From: Bordetella parapertussis
Lineage (GTDB): Bacteria; Pseudomonadota; Gammaproteobacteria; Burkholderiales; Burkholderiaceae_D
DNA length: 64,000 nt
Assembly: GCA_945866125.1 (NCBI GenBank)
Contig: CAMBFZ010000003.1
Location: 88,376-152,375 of the forward strand
Reading direction: 5' to 3'
The notes below the pieces were generated by a model, which saw nothing but the letters and a program-made list of their open reading frames with translations, had not been told where the DNA came from and made no database searches. Positions 44,725 through 54,433 of this stretch are shown here, piece by piece. Position 1 is the first letter of the stretch; each line of letters opens with the position of its first letter. A program made the translations under genes and the position numbers.

Positions 44725-47289
44725 TTATTCTTTATTCCTCCGCGGCGCTTTCAGATTGTTCAGAACTTGCAGCTGTTCGATCAACATAAAGCGCAAGACA
44801 TCGGAATCACCCGCTTCCAGTACCGTGCTTGCAAATTCAGGTGTATTGAATTTTTTGCGCATCGCCAGGATCAAACCGGCCACTGATTTTGTCTTCAGCG
44901 AAGCCCACAGCGGGGCGATGGTCGTGGTCAGCAAGGGATGTAAGCCCATCTCGTTCTGCAGTTGTGTCTCAATGTCGGCCGCGCTGTTGGCAGCGCTCAG
45001 TCCCGCAAAGAAGCGCTGCAGCGACCCTGCCCAATCCCCCAGCGCAGTCTGTCCCGCGCCAATTAATTGCCCGGATTGGGAAGCGGCCACATTGATCAGC
45101 TTCGCTACCGCAGGCATGTCTTGCTGAGCCTGGTAGTAGGCAGTGCGATGAGGGTCATCCTGATTGTTCAGCGCATGCAGCCGCTGCGCACTGCCCAGCA
45201 TTTGCAGGTAAAACTGGCGTACTTGCGCTGCGGTCGGCTTGGATGTGCCGCCCCCTACACTAGGCCAGTCGGCGGGCATCTGCCGCAGCATCGCCACCAA
45301 TCCCTCGGCGACGATGTGACGTAAGCCAAGCTTGGTACATAACGCGTTGACGAATGTGCGCCAGCCAGTTGCCTGAACTGTTGCGTCGGCGTGCTGCAAT
45401 TTCATCAGTAGCGCGCAGGCTTGTTCGGCTAGTTGGGCTGTGTCGAGCTGGGGGGCGAGTTGCGCGTCGGCGCTGGCAAAGAAACTGCGTTGCTTACGGG
45501 TAGACGCGTCCTCAAGCACTAGGTCAATCAGCAAGGAATTGGGCTTGGACGATGCAAGCGCCAGATCAAGCGCGGACTGGCCGGCTTTATTTTTAATGCC
45601 GGAATTGGCACCGGCTTGCAGCAGCAAGGCGACGATTTGCGGATCATTTTTGCTGACTGCCAGCAGCAGCGGGGTATTGTTTTGCGCGTCGGGTATATCA
45701 AGGCTGGCCCCTGCGGCGACTAGCACCGAGACAACCGCAAGATGTCCTTTCTCGATGGCGGCAACGAGCGGTGTAATCCCTTGATGGTCAGCCTTATCGA
45801 CGTAAGAAGTAGCGAAATTCTGAAGGCTGCGTGTGAAAAATCCTCGTGTGGCGAGGTCGCTCTTATTTTGTAATATCAAGGCGCTCACGATGTCGGTATG
45901 CCCATTTTGAGCGGCGATTAGTAACGGGGTTGCGCCACCGATTATCGCTCGATTAATCGATGCTCCATTTTGCAGGAGCAGCGCGCCAAGCGCGGCGTGC
46001 CCATTCTGAGCCGCGATGAATAACGGGGTTGCGCCATCGCTCGCAGCCAAATCTACAGACGCACGATTTGCTAAGAGCAGTACGGCAAGGTCGGTATGCC
46101 CTTGTCGAGCCGCGAAGTATAACGGCGTTGCGCCATTAGTCATCGCCAAATCTACCTTCGCCCCATTTTCTAGGAGCAGCGCGGCAAGCGCGGCATGCCC
46201 ATTCTGAGCCGCGATGCATAACGGGGTTGCGCCATCGGTCATCGCCACATCTACCGTCGCTCCATTTTCCAAGAGCAGCGCGGCAAGCTTGGCATGCCCA
46301 TTCTCAGCCGCAATGAATAACGGCGTTACGCCATCGCTACCGGCCAAATCTATCTTCGCCCCCTTTCGCAGAAGCAGGGTGGCAATCTCGGCATGCCCAT
46401 TCTGAGCCGCGATGAATAACGGCGTTACGCCATCGTTCCACGCCACATCTACCTTCGCCCCATTTTTTAAAAGCAGTGCGGCAATCTCGGTATGCCCTTC
46501 TTGAGCCGCCATGAATAACGGCGTTGCGCCATTAGTCATCGTCAAATCCACCTTCGCCCCATTTTCCAGAAGCAGTGCGACAAGGCTGGTATGCCCTTTT
46601 CCAGCCGCGATGAATAACGGGGTTGCACCATCTCTATCAGCCAAATCTACCTTCGCCCCATTTTGCAAAATTAGTGCCGCAATCTCGGTATGCCCTTTCT
46701 CAGCCGCGCGGAACAAAAGTGTGGTGCCTTGGCGATCCGCCAAATCAACGGACGCCCCACTTTCCAAGAGCGCGCGAACCTCATTGATACGTCCCTCTGT
46801 AATCGCGATCCGTAATGCCACAGCAGGATTAACCGGCGCCCGCTTAATTTTCGCTACCTTTTTTTCTTGGTGCGCGGCGGGCTTCTCGATCGTCGGCATT
46901 TCTTTGGTCGGTTGGTCAACCGTCGAAGAATCACGTGATGTTGGTAAGCTGCTCGATGACCGTGGGTTCAGGACTGGATAAGTTGCCGAGAGTCTTTCCT
47001 CTTTTGACGGGGCTGGCTGTTTTGGCTTGGGCGAAGGAGCAGACGACGGTTGATCGTCTTCATCCGCTTCCCGCCGCACCTCCCTACCCCGATACGTGCG
47101 TCGACCATCGGCTTCCGTGATCACTTGATTGCCGGGCTTAACCTTCATCTGCGGCGCACAAGATTTTTTTTCCGTCTCGCTCGGTGGTGGGATCACGACC
47201 GGGGCAGCCGGTGTTGGGTTCACGGCCGAGGCAGCCGGATTAGGATGCAAGTCAGTGTGGCTTGATTGACGACTAATATTTTTAGCCAT
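44725..47289 (-). CDS. Large ankyrin-repeat protein, paralog 1
   Basis: 854 aa. Residues 1-150: Ser/Pro-rich, probably disordered, no signal peptide, containing the conserved patch VKPGNQVITEADGRRTYRGR. Residues ~155-620: 13 ankyrin repeats of 33 residues with near-consensus GATPLFIAAQNGHAALAALL; one spacer (FFTRSLQNFATSYVDK) interrupts after repeat 10. Residues ~640-854: an alpha-helical C-terminal domain I do not recognise (LRHIVAEGLVAMLRQMPADW, SQSGQLIGAGQTALGDWAGS). The next gene is a tandem paralog. Long ankyrin proteins with disordered N-termini and no signal are common among injected effectors, but no secretion genes are in view. Confidence 0.85.
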   Translation of the reverse strand: MAKNISRQSSHTDLHPNPAASAVNPTPAAPVVIPPPSETEKKSCAPQMKVKPGNQVITEADGRRTYRGREVRREADEDDQPSSAPSPKPKQPAPSKEERLSATYPVLNPRSSSSLPTSRDSSTVDQPTKEMPTIEKPAAHQEKKVAKIKRAPVNPAVALRIAITEGRINEVRALLESGASVDLADRQGTTLLFRAAEKGHTEIAALILQNGAKVDLADRDGATPLFIAAGKGHTSLVALLLENGAKVDLTMTNGATPLFMAAQEGHTEIAALLLKNGAKVDVAWNDGVTPLFIAAQNGHAEIATLLLRKGAKIDLAGSDGVTPLFIAAENGHAKLAALLLENGATVDVAMTDGATPLCIAAQNGHAALAALLLENGAKVDLAMTNGATPLYFAARQGHTDLAVLLLANRASVDLAASDGATPLFIAAQNGHAALGALLLQNGASINRAIIGGATPLLIAAQNGHTDIVSALILQNKSDLATRGFFTRSLQNFATSYVDKADHQGITPLVAAIEKGHLAVVSVLVAAGASLDIPDAQNNTPLLLAVSKNDPQIVALLLQAGANSGIKNKAGQSALDLALASSKPNSLLIDLVLEDASTRKQRSFFASADAQLAPQLDTAQLAEQACALLMKLQHADATVQATGWRTFVNALCTKLGLRHIVAEGLVAMLRQMPADWPSVGGGTSKPTAAQVRQFYLQMLGSAQRLHALNNQDDPHRTAYYQAQQDMPAVAKLINVAASQSGQLIGAGQTALGDWAGSLQRFFAGLSAANSAADIETQLQNEMGLHPLLTTTIAPLWASLKTKSVAGLILAMRKKFNTPEFASTVLEAGDSDVLRFMLIEQLQVLNNLKAPRRNKE

Positions 47290-47488
47290 GATTTTTTACT
47301 TTCTCAATACGCAGTAGATGATCGCCCGTCTAAAGACTAAGGCGGCCTATGTCGGTGACGGTTCATTCCAAGAAGGTCGACACACACTGCGGAGTACCGA
47401 TGCCTATCCACACGCGCATGCATACAGCGTGTGGGTAATCATTATTTTGAGAAAGTTGCTGATATGGTGCAGCGTAGTACAAGGGTGA
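47290..47488. repeat. Duplicated upstream region, copy 1
   Basis: The sequence before ankyrin paralog 1 (from ACTTTCTCAATACGCAG through GTGCAGCGTAGTAC) repeats with few changes before paralog 2 at 50194-50392. It must contain the shared promoter. The remainder up to 47637 is unique and shows no gene. Confidence 0.85.
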
Positions 47489-47637
47489 GGCATTCAGTGG
47501 TTCTGGTCTTGCAAAACCACATGTCCGCACAATTGAGCGGTGATGCGACTTGAGAGACTCTCTAACGAGATCGCCTCTAATTATCGCCTACCAAAAATTC
47601 GTGCGGCCATGTGGCTTTGTAACATCAGACCCCTGCG

Positions 47638-50193
47638 CTATTGTCCATTCCCACGTTCCGCTTTCAGCTTGTTCAGAACTTGCAGCTGTTCGATCAACAT
47701 AAAGCGCAAGACATCGGAATCACCCGCTTCCAGTACCGTGCTCGCGAATTCAGGTGCATTGAATTTTTTGCGCATCGCAAGGATCAAACCGGCCACTGAT
47801 TTTGTCCTCAGCGAAGCCCAGAGCGGGGCGATAGTCGTGGCCAGCAAGGGATGTAAGCCCATCTCGTTCTGCAGTTGTGTCTCAATGTCGGTCGCGCTGT
47901 TGGCAACGCTCAGTTCCGCAAAAAAGCGCTGCAGCGACCCTGCCCAATCCCCCAGCGCAGTCTGTCCCGCGCCAATTAATTGCCCGGATTGGGATGCTGC
48001 CACATCGACCAGCTTAGCCACCGCAGGCATGTCTTGCTGAGCCTTGTAGTAGGCAGCACGATGGGGGTCATCTTGATTGCTCAGCGCATGCAGCTGCTGC
48101 GCACTGGCCAGCATATGCAGATAAAACTGGCGTACTTGCGCTGCGGTCGGCTTGGATGTGCCGCCCCCTACACTGGGCCAGTCGGCGGGCATCTGCCGCA
48201 GCATCGCCACCAAGCCCTCGGCGACGATGTGACGTAAGCCAAGCTTGGTACATAACGCGTTGACGAATGTACGCCAATCAGTTGCCTGAACTGTTGCGTC
48301 GGCGTGCTGCAGCTTCATCAGAAGCGCGCAGGCCTGTTCGGACAGTTGGACCGTATCGAGTCGCGTGTAGGCGCTGGAAAGGAAACTGCTCCGCTTGCGG
48401 GTGGACGCGCTCTCAAGCAGTAGGTCAATCAGCAAGGAATTGGGCTTGGACGATGCAAGCGCCAGATCAAGCGCGGACTGACCGGCTTTATTTTTAATGC
48501 TGGAGTTGGCACCGGCTTGCAGCAGCAAGGCGGCGATTTGCGGATTTTTTTTTCTGACTGCCTGCAGCAGCGGGGTATTGTTTTGCTCGTCGGGCAAATC
48601 AATGCTGGCCCCGGCTGCCACTAACACGGAGACAACTGCAAGATGTCCTTTCTGGATGGCGACAATGAGAGGCGCATTACCTTTGAGGTGGGTCTTATCA
48701 ACGTAAGGGGTGGCGAAGAAGTACTTACGGCTGCGTGTGAAAAATCCTTGTGCGGCGAGGTCGCTCTTATTTTGTAATATCAAGGCACTCACGATGTCAG
48801 CATGCCCTTGTTTAGCGGCGAGAAGTAACGGGGTTGCGCCATCGATTCTCGCCTGATTAATCGATGCTCCATTTTGCAGGAGTAGTGCGGCAAGTAGGGT
48901 GTGCCCTTCTTGAGCTGCCATAAATAACGGCGTTGCGCCATCGGCCTTCGCCAAATCCACCGACGCTCCCTTTTGCAGAAGCAGTGCGGCAAGCGCGGTA
49001 TGCCCTTCCTGTGCAGCAAAGTGCAACGGCGTTACGCCATTGGCTGTCGCCAAATCTACCGTCGCTCCCTTTTGCAGAAGCAGGGAGGCAATCTCGGTAT
49101 GTCCGTTTTGAGCGGCGCTCAATAGGGGCGTTGCACCGTCGGTCCTCGCCAAATCCACAGACGCCCGATTTTGCAAGAGCAGTGCGACAAGGTCTTTTTG
49201 CCCCTTTTCAGCGGCGATGCATAACGGCGTATCGCCATTGATATCAACCACATCCACCTTCGCTCCATTTTTCAGAAGCAGTGCCGCCAGGTCCGTGTGC
49301 CCATTTTGAGCGGCGATCCACAACGGGGTTGTGCCGTCGGGCATCGGCAAGTCAATCAATGCCTCCATTTGCAGAAGCAGTACGACAAGCTCGGTATACC
49401 CTTTTTGAGCAGCAATTAATAACGGCGTTACCCCATTGATTCCAGCCCGATTAATCCGTGCCCCATTTTCCAGCAGCAGAGCGGCAAGCTGGCTATGCCC
49501 TTTAGACGCGGCGATCAACAACGGCGTTGCACCGTCGGTCCTCACCCCATCCACCGTCGCCCCATTTTTCAGAAGCAGCGCGGTAATCTCGGTATGTCCT
49601 TCCTCGGCAGCGAGGGACAAAGGCGTTTTTCCATCACGATCCGCCAAATCAACGGACACCCCACTTCCCAAGAGCGCGCTAACTTCGTCGAGCCGCCCCT
49701 CTTTAATCGCGACGCATAATGCCGCAGCAGGATCACCCGGCGCCTGCCTAATTTTTTCTACCTTTTTTTCTTGGTGGATGGCGGGCTTCTCGATCGGCGC
49801 CATTTTTTTGGTCGGTTGCTCGGCAGTCGAAGAATCACGTGATGTCGGTAAGGTGCTCGATGACCGTCGGGTCACGACGGGAGGAGTGGCCGGGAGTCTT
49901 GGCTCTCTTGACGGAGCTGGCTGTCGTGGCTGGGGCGAAGGAGCAGACGACGGCTGATCGTCTTCATCCGCATCCCGCCGCACCTCCCTACCCCTATACG
50001 TGCGTCGACCATCGGCTTCCGTGATCACTTGATTGCCGGGCTTAATCTTCATCTGCGGCGTAGGATGTTTTTTTTCCCTCCCGCTCGGTGGTGGGATCAC
50101 GGCTGGGGCAGCCGGTGTTGGGTTCACGGCCGGAGCAGCCGGATTAGGATGCAAGTCAGTGCGGCTTGATTGGCGACTAATGTTTTTAGCCAT
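47638..50193 (-). CDS. Large ankyrin-repeat protein, paralog 2
   Basis: 851 aa with the same plan as paralog 1: disordered Ser/Pro-rich N-terminus nearly identical to it, 13 ankyrin repeats with the same spacer after repeat 10 (FFTRSRKYFFATPYVDK), and a nearly identical C-terminal helical domain. The ankyrin repeats differ much more between the two proteins than the ends do, especially in the variable hairpin positions that contact ligands (for example VDLTMTN versus INRAGIN). Start-to-start distance is 2904 bp. Function unknown; binding of two different partners through a common effector or scaffold domain is the natural inference. Confidence 0.85.
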   Translation of the reverse strand: MAKNISRQSSRTDLHPNPAAPAVNPTPAAPAVIPPPSGREKKHPTPQMKIKPGNQVITEADGRRTYRGREVRRDADEDDQPSSAPSPQPRQPAPSREPRLPATPPVVTRRSSSTLPTSRDSSTAEQPTKKMAPIEKPAIHQEKKVEKIRQAPGDPAAALCVAIKEGRLDEVSALLGSGVSVDLADRDGKTPLSLAAEEGHTEITALLLKNGATVDGVRTDGATPLLIAASKGHSQLAALLLENGARINRAGINGVTPLLIAAQKGYTELVVLLLQMEALIDLPMPDGTTPLWIAAQNGHTDLAALLLKNGAKVDVVDINGDTPLCIAAEKGQKDLVALLLQNRASVDLARTDGATPLLSAAQNGHTEIASLLLQKGATVDLATANGVTPLHFAAQEGHTALAALLLQKGASVDLAKADGATPLFMAAQEGHTLLAALLLQNGASINQARIDGATPLLLAAKQGHADIVSALILQNKSDLAAQGFFTRSRKYFFATPYVDKTHLKGNAPLIVAIQKGHLAVVSVLVAAGASIDLPDEQNNTPLLQAVRKKNPQIAALLLQAGANSSIKNKAGQSALDLALASSKPNSLLIDLLLESASTRKRSSFLSSAYTRLDTVQLSEQACALLMKLQHADATVQATDWRTFVNALCTKLGLRHIVAEGLVAMLRQMPADWPSVGGGTSKPTAAQVRQFYLHMLASAQQLHALSNQDDPHRAAYYKAQQDMPAVAKLVDVAASQSGQLIGAGQTALGDWAGSLQRFFAELSVANSATDIETQLQNEMGLHPLLATTIAPLWASLRTKSVAGLILAMRKKFNAPEFASTVLEAGDSDVLRFMLIEQLQVLNKLKAERGNGQ

Positions 50194-50392
50194 GATATTT
50201 TACTTTCTCAATACGCAGCAGATGATCGCCCGTCTGAAGACTAAGGCGGCCTATGTCGGTGACGGTTCGTTCCAAGAAGGTCGACACACACTGCGGGGTA
50301 CCGATGCCTATCCGCACGCGCATGCACACATCGTGTGGGTAGTCATTATTTTGAGAAAGTTGCTCATTTAGTGCAGCCTAGTACGGCAGCGA
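50194..50392. repeat. Duplicated upstream region, copy 2
   Basis: Second copy of the segment at 47290-47488. The rest up to the TTG start at 50513 is unique and holds the promoter of the gamma-glutamyltransferase-like gene; no further gene is seen. Confidence 0.85.
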
Positions 50393-50512
50393 CGGCAGAA
50401 CGGGGGTCTCGCACAATGACCGGCCGCGGAAAATGCTTGTATGATTTACTGATTAATCGTTCGACACCTGCACGGCAGGCGTGAGCTAAAACCTCAACAG
50501 GCGGGAGAAAAA

Positions 50513-52132
50513 TTGGACATCAACACAGGGCGGCCACCCACATTTGCGCCACGCGGTATCGTTACCTGCCCACATTCTCTCGCTTCCCAAGCGGGCGTTG
50601 ATGTTCTTCGAGCCGGCGGCTCCGCCGTAGACGCGGCCATCGCTACGAGCGCAGCGCTGTCGGTGATTTATCCGCACATGGTAGGGATCGGCGGCGACGC
50701 CTTCTGGTTAATTCATGATGCCGAGAGCGGCGAGGTGCATTATTTAAACGGCGGCGGTCGCGCTGCCAAGTCAGCACAGATCGATTTTTTCAAAAGCCGT
50801 GGTATGACCGAAATCCCGTTTCGTGGGATATTGCCCGCCACCTTGACCACGCCAGGTTCGGTCGATAGCTGGTGTGAAGCACATCGCAAGTTTGGCAAAC
50901 TTCCCCTTGCACGTAATCTGCAATCCGCTATTGACTACGCGCGCGACGGCTTCCCCGTCACGGCAAGGCTGGCTTCGTGGATCGCGCGCACTGAGCAAGA
51001 GCTGAAATCCGAACCGGATGCCGCGGCGATTTTTCTGAAAAACGGCGTGCCCGCAACCGGCTCTTTGTTGCGTAACCCAGGATTAGCCACCACCCTCGAA
51101 GCGATCGGACGGGACGGTCGCCAAGGCTTCTACGAAGGACCAACCGCCCAGGCACTGGCAAGCTACGCGAAGCAGTACGGTGGATTTTTTACCGAAGAAG
51201 ATCTGCACGCGCAGCGCGCCCAATGGGACGCACCACTGGTGGGTCACTATCGCGATCTGACTTTGTATCAAACGCCTGCACCGACGCAGGGCTTCACTGT
51301 GTTGGAAATGCTCAATTTGCTGGAGCCTTACGCGCTTGAAAAAACTGGGTTTCTCAGCGCCGATCATGTTCATTTCCTAGTCCAGGCCAAGCAGATTGCT
51401 TACCATGACCGTGACCGTTTCCTTGCCGATCCAGCCTTCGCTGATGTGCCAATGGCCAGACTGATCTCCAAAAAATATGCGGATGAACGACGCACGCTGA
51501 TCGATCCGCAGCACGCACTGGCATGGGACAAAGTCCCCTCTTATGGCAGCCTTACCGGCGACACCGTCTATATCGCCGTCGTGGATGAGGCAGGCAATGC
51601 GGTGTCGCTGATTCACAGCCTTTACGGCGTCTTCGGGTCAACGGTGGTCGCTGGCAGCACTGGAGTGCTTTTACAGAACCGGTCTGCGTATTTTTCGCTT
51701 GACCCCGCGCACCCAAATCATCTGGTGCCGGGCAAGATGCCTGTTCATACTCTGATTGCGTCGATCGGTAAACGACAAGACAAGCTATGGAGCGTGCTGG
51801 GCTGCATGGGTGCAGACGGTCAGCCGCAAATCCAGTTGCAAGCTTATATCGCACTGATGGATTTTGGCTGCGATATTCAGCAGGCGCTGGAGGCACCACG
51901 CTGGCTGTCGGGTCGCTTCGGACTTGGTGAGGCACGCGATACGTTGCATATCGAGGGACGCTTTTCGGAATCGACCCTGCAGACACTCACGCAGCGCGGT
52001 CATCAGCTTAATCGGTGGGGCGCCTGGAATGAATTAGCCGGTCATGCGCACGGCGTGATCATTGATCCAGTGAGCGGCGTGCGGTATGGCGGCGCAGACC
52101 CACGTAGCGATGGAGCGGCTATCGGTTATTGA
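50513..52132 (+). CDS. Gamma-glutamyltransferase family N-terminal-nucleophile hydrolase
   Basis: 539 aa, TTG start after GGCGGGAGAAAAA. Large-subunit start GIVTCPHSLASQAGVDVLRA and GGSAVDAAIATSAALSVIYP, then the autoprocessing site GDTVYIAVVDEAGNAVS whose Thr (about residue 350) becomes the nucleophile of the small subunit, and GSTVVAGSTGVLLQNR. No signal peptide is visible from this start, unlike periplasmic Ggt, so it belongs to the cytoplasmic-like GGT/cephalosporin acylase side of the family. Substrate uncertain (glutathione-type or other gamma-glutamyl compounds). Confidence 0.88.
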   Translation: MDINTGRPPTFAPRGIVTCPHSLASQAGVDVLRAGGSAVDAAIATSAALSVIYPHMVGIGGDAFWLIHDAESGEVHYLNGGGRAAKSAQIDFFKSRGMTEIPFRGILPATLTTPGSVDSWCEAHRKFGKLPLARNLQSAIDYARDGFPVTARLASWIARTEQELKSEPDAAAIFLKNGVPATGSLLRNPGLATTLEAIGRDGRQGFYEGPTAQALASYAKQYGGFFTEEDLHAQRAQWDAPLVGHYRDLTLYQTPAPTQGFTVLEMLNLLEPYALEKTGFLSADHVHFLVQAKQIAYHDRDRFLADPAFADVPMARLISKKYADERRTLIDPQHALAWDKVPSYGSLTGDTVYIAVVDEAGNAVSLIHSLYGVFGSTVVAGSTGVLLQNRSAYFSLDPAHPNHLVPGKMPVHTLIASIGKRQDKLWSVLGCMGADGQPQIQLQAYIALMDFGCDIQQALEAPRWLSGRFGLGEARDTLHIEGRFSESTLQTLTQRGHQLNRWGAWNELAGHAHGVIIDPVSGVRYGGADPRSDGAAIGY

Positions 52133-52170
52133 GCGCGCAAACCCTGCGCTATATGTATCGACGACGGGTT

Positions 52171-52992
52171 CTATTTTGCTGCCGTAGTGCCCCCTAAAAT
52201 ATCATCACTTCCCAATTTCAAGGCTGCGGTATTTACTGACCTGACATAGTCCGGTCTCGGATTATCTACAGGCCGGCATTGATTGGAAACGGGATTAAAT
52301 ACGTAGTAAATCGCCCAACGATCATGACGCGATAAGTTATGGCCAGAGGCATGCAGGATTTCGCAATGAAAAAAAACAACCGTCCCCGGTTTGCCCTTAA
52401 TCGCCACCGGCTCGGGACTCTCGGCCATCAGCGTTAATAATGCCTCTTTGGGCGCCACCCAAAATTTATAGCCGGTCTGATCGTCGAATCTGGGTTCAAC
52501 GCGACCGTGCTTGTGACTACCCGGAATAAAGTACAAGCAGCCATTCATTTCAGTCGGCTCATCAAGCATAATCAGCGCCGTGCTTGGTTTGGGATCCGGC
52601 ATACCATCCAACTTCCAGCTGCCATAATCCTGGTGCCAGGCCCATACTGAGCCATCAATCGCTGATTTCATATTGCACTTCGTGTGAAACACATACAGCG
52701 CCTCGTCACGCAAGAGCTGCTGCGCTGGCTTGAGCAGTCGAGGCGAGCGCGCCGCCGCATGAAAAACAGGCGAGCTGGTCGGGCCATCCGCTTCGTGCAC
52801 GCGGTAGATGGTTTTGGCTAGCCCACTGCCCTTCTCCCGGACCAGTTGGTCTGTGTCGATCTTTTGTATTCTCGACAAATCTGCCTTCATTGCGTTAACT
52901 TCTTCCGCAGTGAAGAGTGACTCTAGCACCAGATAACCGTCACGATCATATTGCTCTATTTGTGCAGCGGTAAGGTTCACGGCAACCTCCAT
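52171..52992 (-). CDS. Phytanoyl-CoA dioxygenase (PhyH) family Fe(II)/2-oxoglutarate oxygenase
   Basis: 273 aa. N-terminal TAAQIEQYDRDGYLVLESLF, iron ligands in WAWHQDYGSW (HxD) and the later His of LHASGHNLSRHDRW, with the 2-oxoglutarate Arg following. PhyH enzymes hydroxylate small molecules, often in secondary metabolism or osmolyte synthesis (ectoine hydroxylase is one branch). SSPVFHAAARSPRLLKPAQQ and the GCLYFIPGSHKHGRVEP loop support the family. Substrate unknown. Confidence 0.9.
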   Translation of the reverse strand: MEVAVNLTAAQIEQYDRDGYLVLESLFTAEEVNAMKADLSRIQKIDTDQLVREKGSGLAKTIYRVHEADGPTSSPVFHAAARSPRLLKPAQQLLRDEALYVFHTKCNMKSAIDGSVWAWHQDYGSWKLDGMPDPKPSTALIMLDEPTEMNGCLYFIPGSHKHGRVEPRFDDQTGYKFWVAPKEALLTLMAESPEPVAIKGKPGTVVFFHCEILHASGHNLSRHDRWAIYYVFNPVSNQCRPVDNPRPDYVRSVNTAALKLGSDDILGGTTAAK

Positions 52993-53146
52993 TTCCGTTC
53001 GCTCGTCAGTACCACACTACCTGTAAAAAATCGACGCACGAACGATTCAAAAAAAATCAACAAGGTATCAATAAAATTTACAGAAAAAAGCAAACCACCG
53101 GTTTTATCGCAGAGAAGTTTGCTTCTGGAAAACGCCCAATAAACCC

Positions 53147-53458
53147 TTAGGTTTTTTCTTCGCTGATTTGAATGATTGGTTTTGCGTCTGTGTAATTAGG
53201 AACATCTGCCATTATTTCGGCGCCATGCTTTGCCATTGCCGCACCAAATTCATCCAACGACGCTATGTCCAACGCGCCGATTGCAATGTAAGTAGCAGGC
53301 TGCCCAGGTGCGCCGCCAGCTAAGCCTGCTTGTACAGAAACACCGGTACAGTTTGGGCCAAGTAGTCCTCGCACCATCGACATATGCTTGCCCGCGTAGT
53401 AGTCCAAATCAAAATGCACGCCTGGACTGTTGGGATAAAAAACATGAACCTTGTACAT
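53147..53458 (-). CDS. EthD-domain protein
   Basis: 103 aa ferredoxin-like alpha/beta barrel. The start MYKVHVFYPNSPGVHFDLDY with YYAGKHMSMVRGLLGP is the EthD pattern, and AAMAKHGAEIMADVPNYTD the C-terminal half. EthD-like proteins are small dimers found with degradation or polyketide-type genes, role mostly undefined. Strong SD AAGGAGACTTT. Paired palindromes lie just upstream. Confidence 0.85.
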   Translation of the reverse strand: MYKVHVFYPNSPGVHFDLDYYAGKHMSMVRGLLGPNCTGVSVQAGLAGGAPGQPATYIAIGALDIASLDEFGAAMAKHGAEIMADVPNYTDAKPIIQISEEKT

Positions 53459-53487
53459 AAAGTCTCCTTAAAATTTTTACCAATTAT

Positions 53488-53510
53488 TTTGCAAAAATTT
53501 TTGCAAAAAT
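53488..53510. promoter_or_regulatory. Two TTTTGCAAAA palindromes one helical turn apart
   Basis: TTTTGCAAAA at 53488-53497 and TTTTTGCAAAAA at 53499-53510, centres 12 bp apart, 30 bp before the EthD gene start on the minus strand. Likely a dimeric repressor operator overlapping the promoter. Confidence 0.45.
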
Positions 53511-53705
53511 TAGCTACGCTCTTTGAACAAACCCGACGCACAAGCCTGCTTGGAACAGACGTAGCTTGCCGAATTTCGCCTAACGAGTAGTGTCTGGAGA
53601 ATAGTCCCCACAAATTTGCCGACACATATATGTGCGCCTACATCCAGTGAGCTTATTATTTTTTTACGCATTCCGAGCAGCCGCGTTTGCAAAACAGACG
53701 TCGGC

Positions 53706-54233
53706 TCAGCGAATGATAAAAATATCGTACTTCACATAGGCTTCCGCGGCGGTACGCTTTAACTCGATCATTTTTCCGGCTGTCTGCACTTGATTAAGCC
53801 AATTATATTTTTCGGCTGAGGTCTGAAACTGCGCGGCGGTAATAAAGTAAGGGAAGTTCTTATCAGTGACAATCTCACCCTTGCCCAGCGCTTCGCCAAC
53901 TTCTTTAGAGCCCACCACGACACCGGTATAGCTAAGATAAATCAATGCGCCATCATCCGTTTCGATACTTAATTTTGCTTCCTGGCGCAGCGCACCGGAA
54001 GGCATCGTGCGCAGCCAATCACCACCTGGCGGCACAATTTTTCCCGAAATCCGCGGCCCTTGAACCCACCCACCGGGCAAAATATTCACAATCGTCAAAG
54101 AGGGATCGACCGCTTTGCGTTCGGTGGGCACATACATCGTCATCAAGTACTCTGTTGTAATCTGGGTGCTCTGTGCCGCCGCAATGGAACTCATGCCGCA
54201 TAAGAAGGCGAAGGTGAGGAATATTTTTTTCAT
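53706..54233 (-). CDS. Exported DUF3237 protein
   Basis: 175 aa. Signal peptide MKKIFLTFAFLCGMSSIAAA, then DUF3237 features: TEYLMTMYVPTERKAVDPSL, GGDWLRTMPSGALRQEAKLS, IETDDGALIYLSYTGV and YFITAAQFQTSAEKYNWLN. DUF3237 proteins are small beta-barrels, usually cytoplasmic; an exported version is unusual. Same strand as EthD and PhyH but with 250 bp between it and EthD. Confidence 0.82.
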   Translation of the reverse strand: MKKIFLTFAFLCGMSSIAAAQSTQITTEYLMTMYVPTERKAVDPSLTIVNILPGGWVQGPRISGKIVPPGGDWLRTMPSGALRQEAKLSIETDDGALIYLSYTGVVVGSKEVGEALGKGEIVTDKNFPYFITAAQFQTSAEKYNWLNQVQTAGKMIELKRTAAEAYVKYDIFIIR

Positions 54234-54433
54234 TATGTGTCTCCGATATTAAACAGCGCCAAAGAAGCGACTGTACACGATTGTCGGTTGAGGTCGATTA
54301 GGTAATGAGCGACGCGTCGTGGAAATAATCGGCGTATTAAATATCAATTCAACATCGCCTGCAGTGCCAGACTGATTGCCCCTAGTCTGCTCTTAATAAT
54401 CATTTTTAGGCAATACTAATTCACGACCACACG

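Noticed and set aside
45440..46981. Several plus-strand ORFs with repeated NNGVAP/AKSTFAPFSRSSA motifs
   Set aside because: Antisense shadows of the ankyrin repeats in paralog 1 (the same appears in paralog 2); no SD and no independent coding signal.
50209..50346. Small minus-strand ORF (about 45 codons) overlapping the start of ankyrin paralog 2
   Set aside because: In the otherwise near-identical copy before paralog 1 the frame has an early stop, so it is not conserved as a leader peptide.
50194..50512. Search for a TTCG-N16-TTCG (hrpII-type) box before the ankyrin genes as a sign of type III effectors
   Set aside because: No matching pair of TTCG elements was found in either upstream copy or before members A and B; secretion route remains open.
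53510..53692. 60-codon minus-strand ORF between DUF3237 and EthD genes
   Set aside because: No SD, no recognisable features, Cys/Ser-rich composition expected of random sequence.
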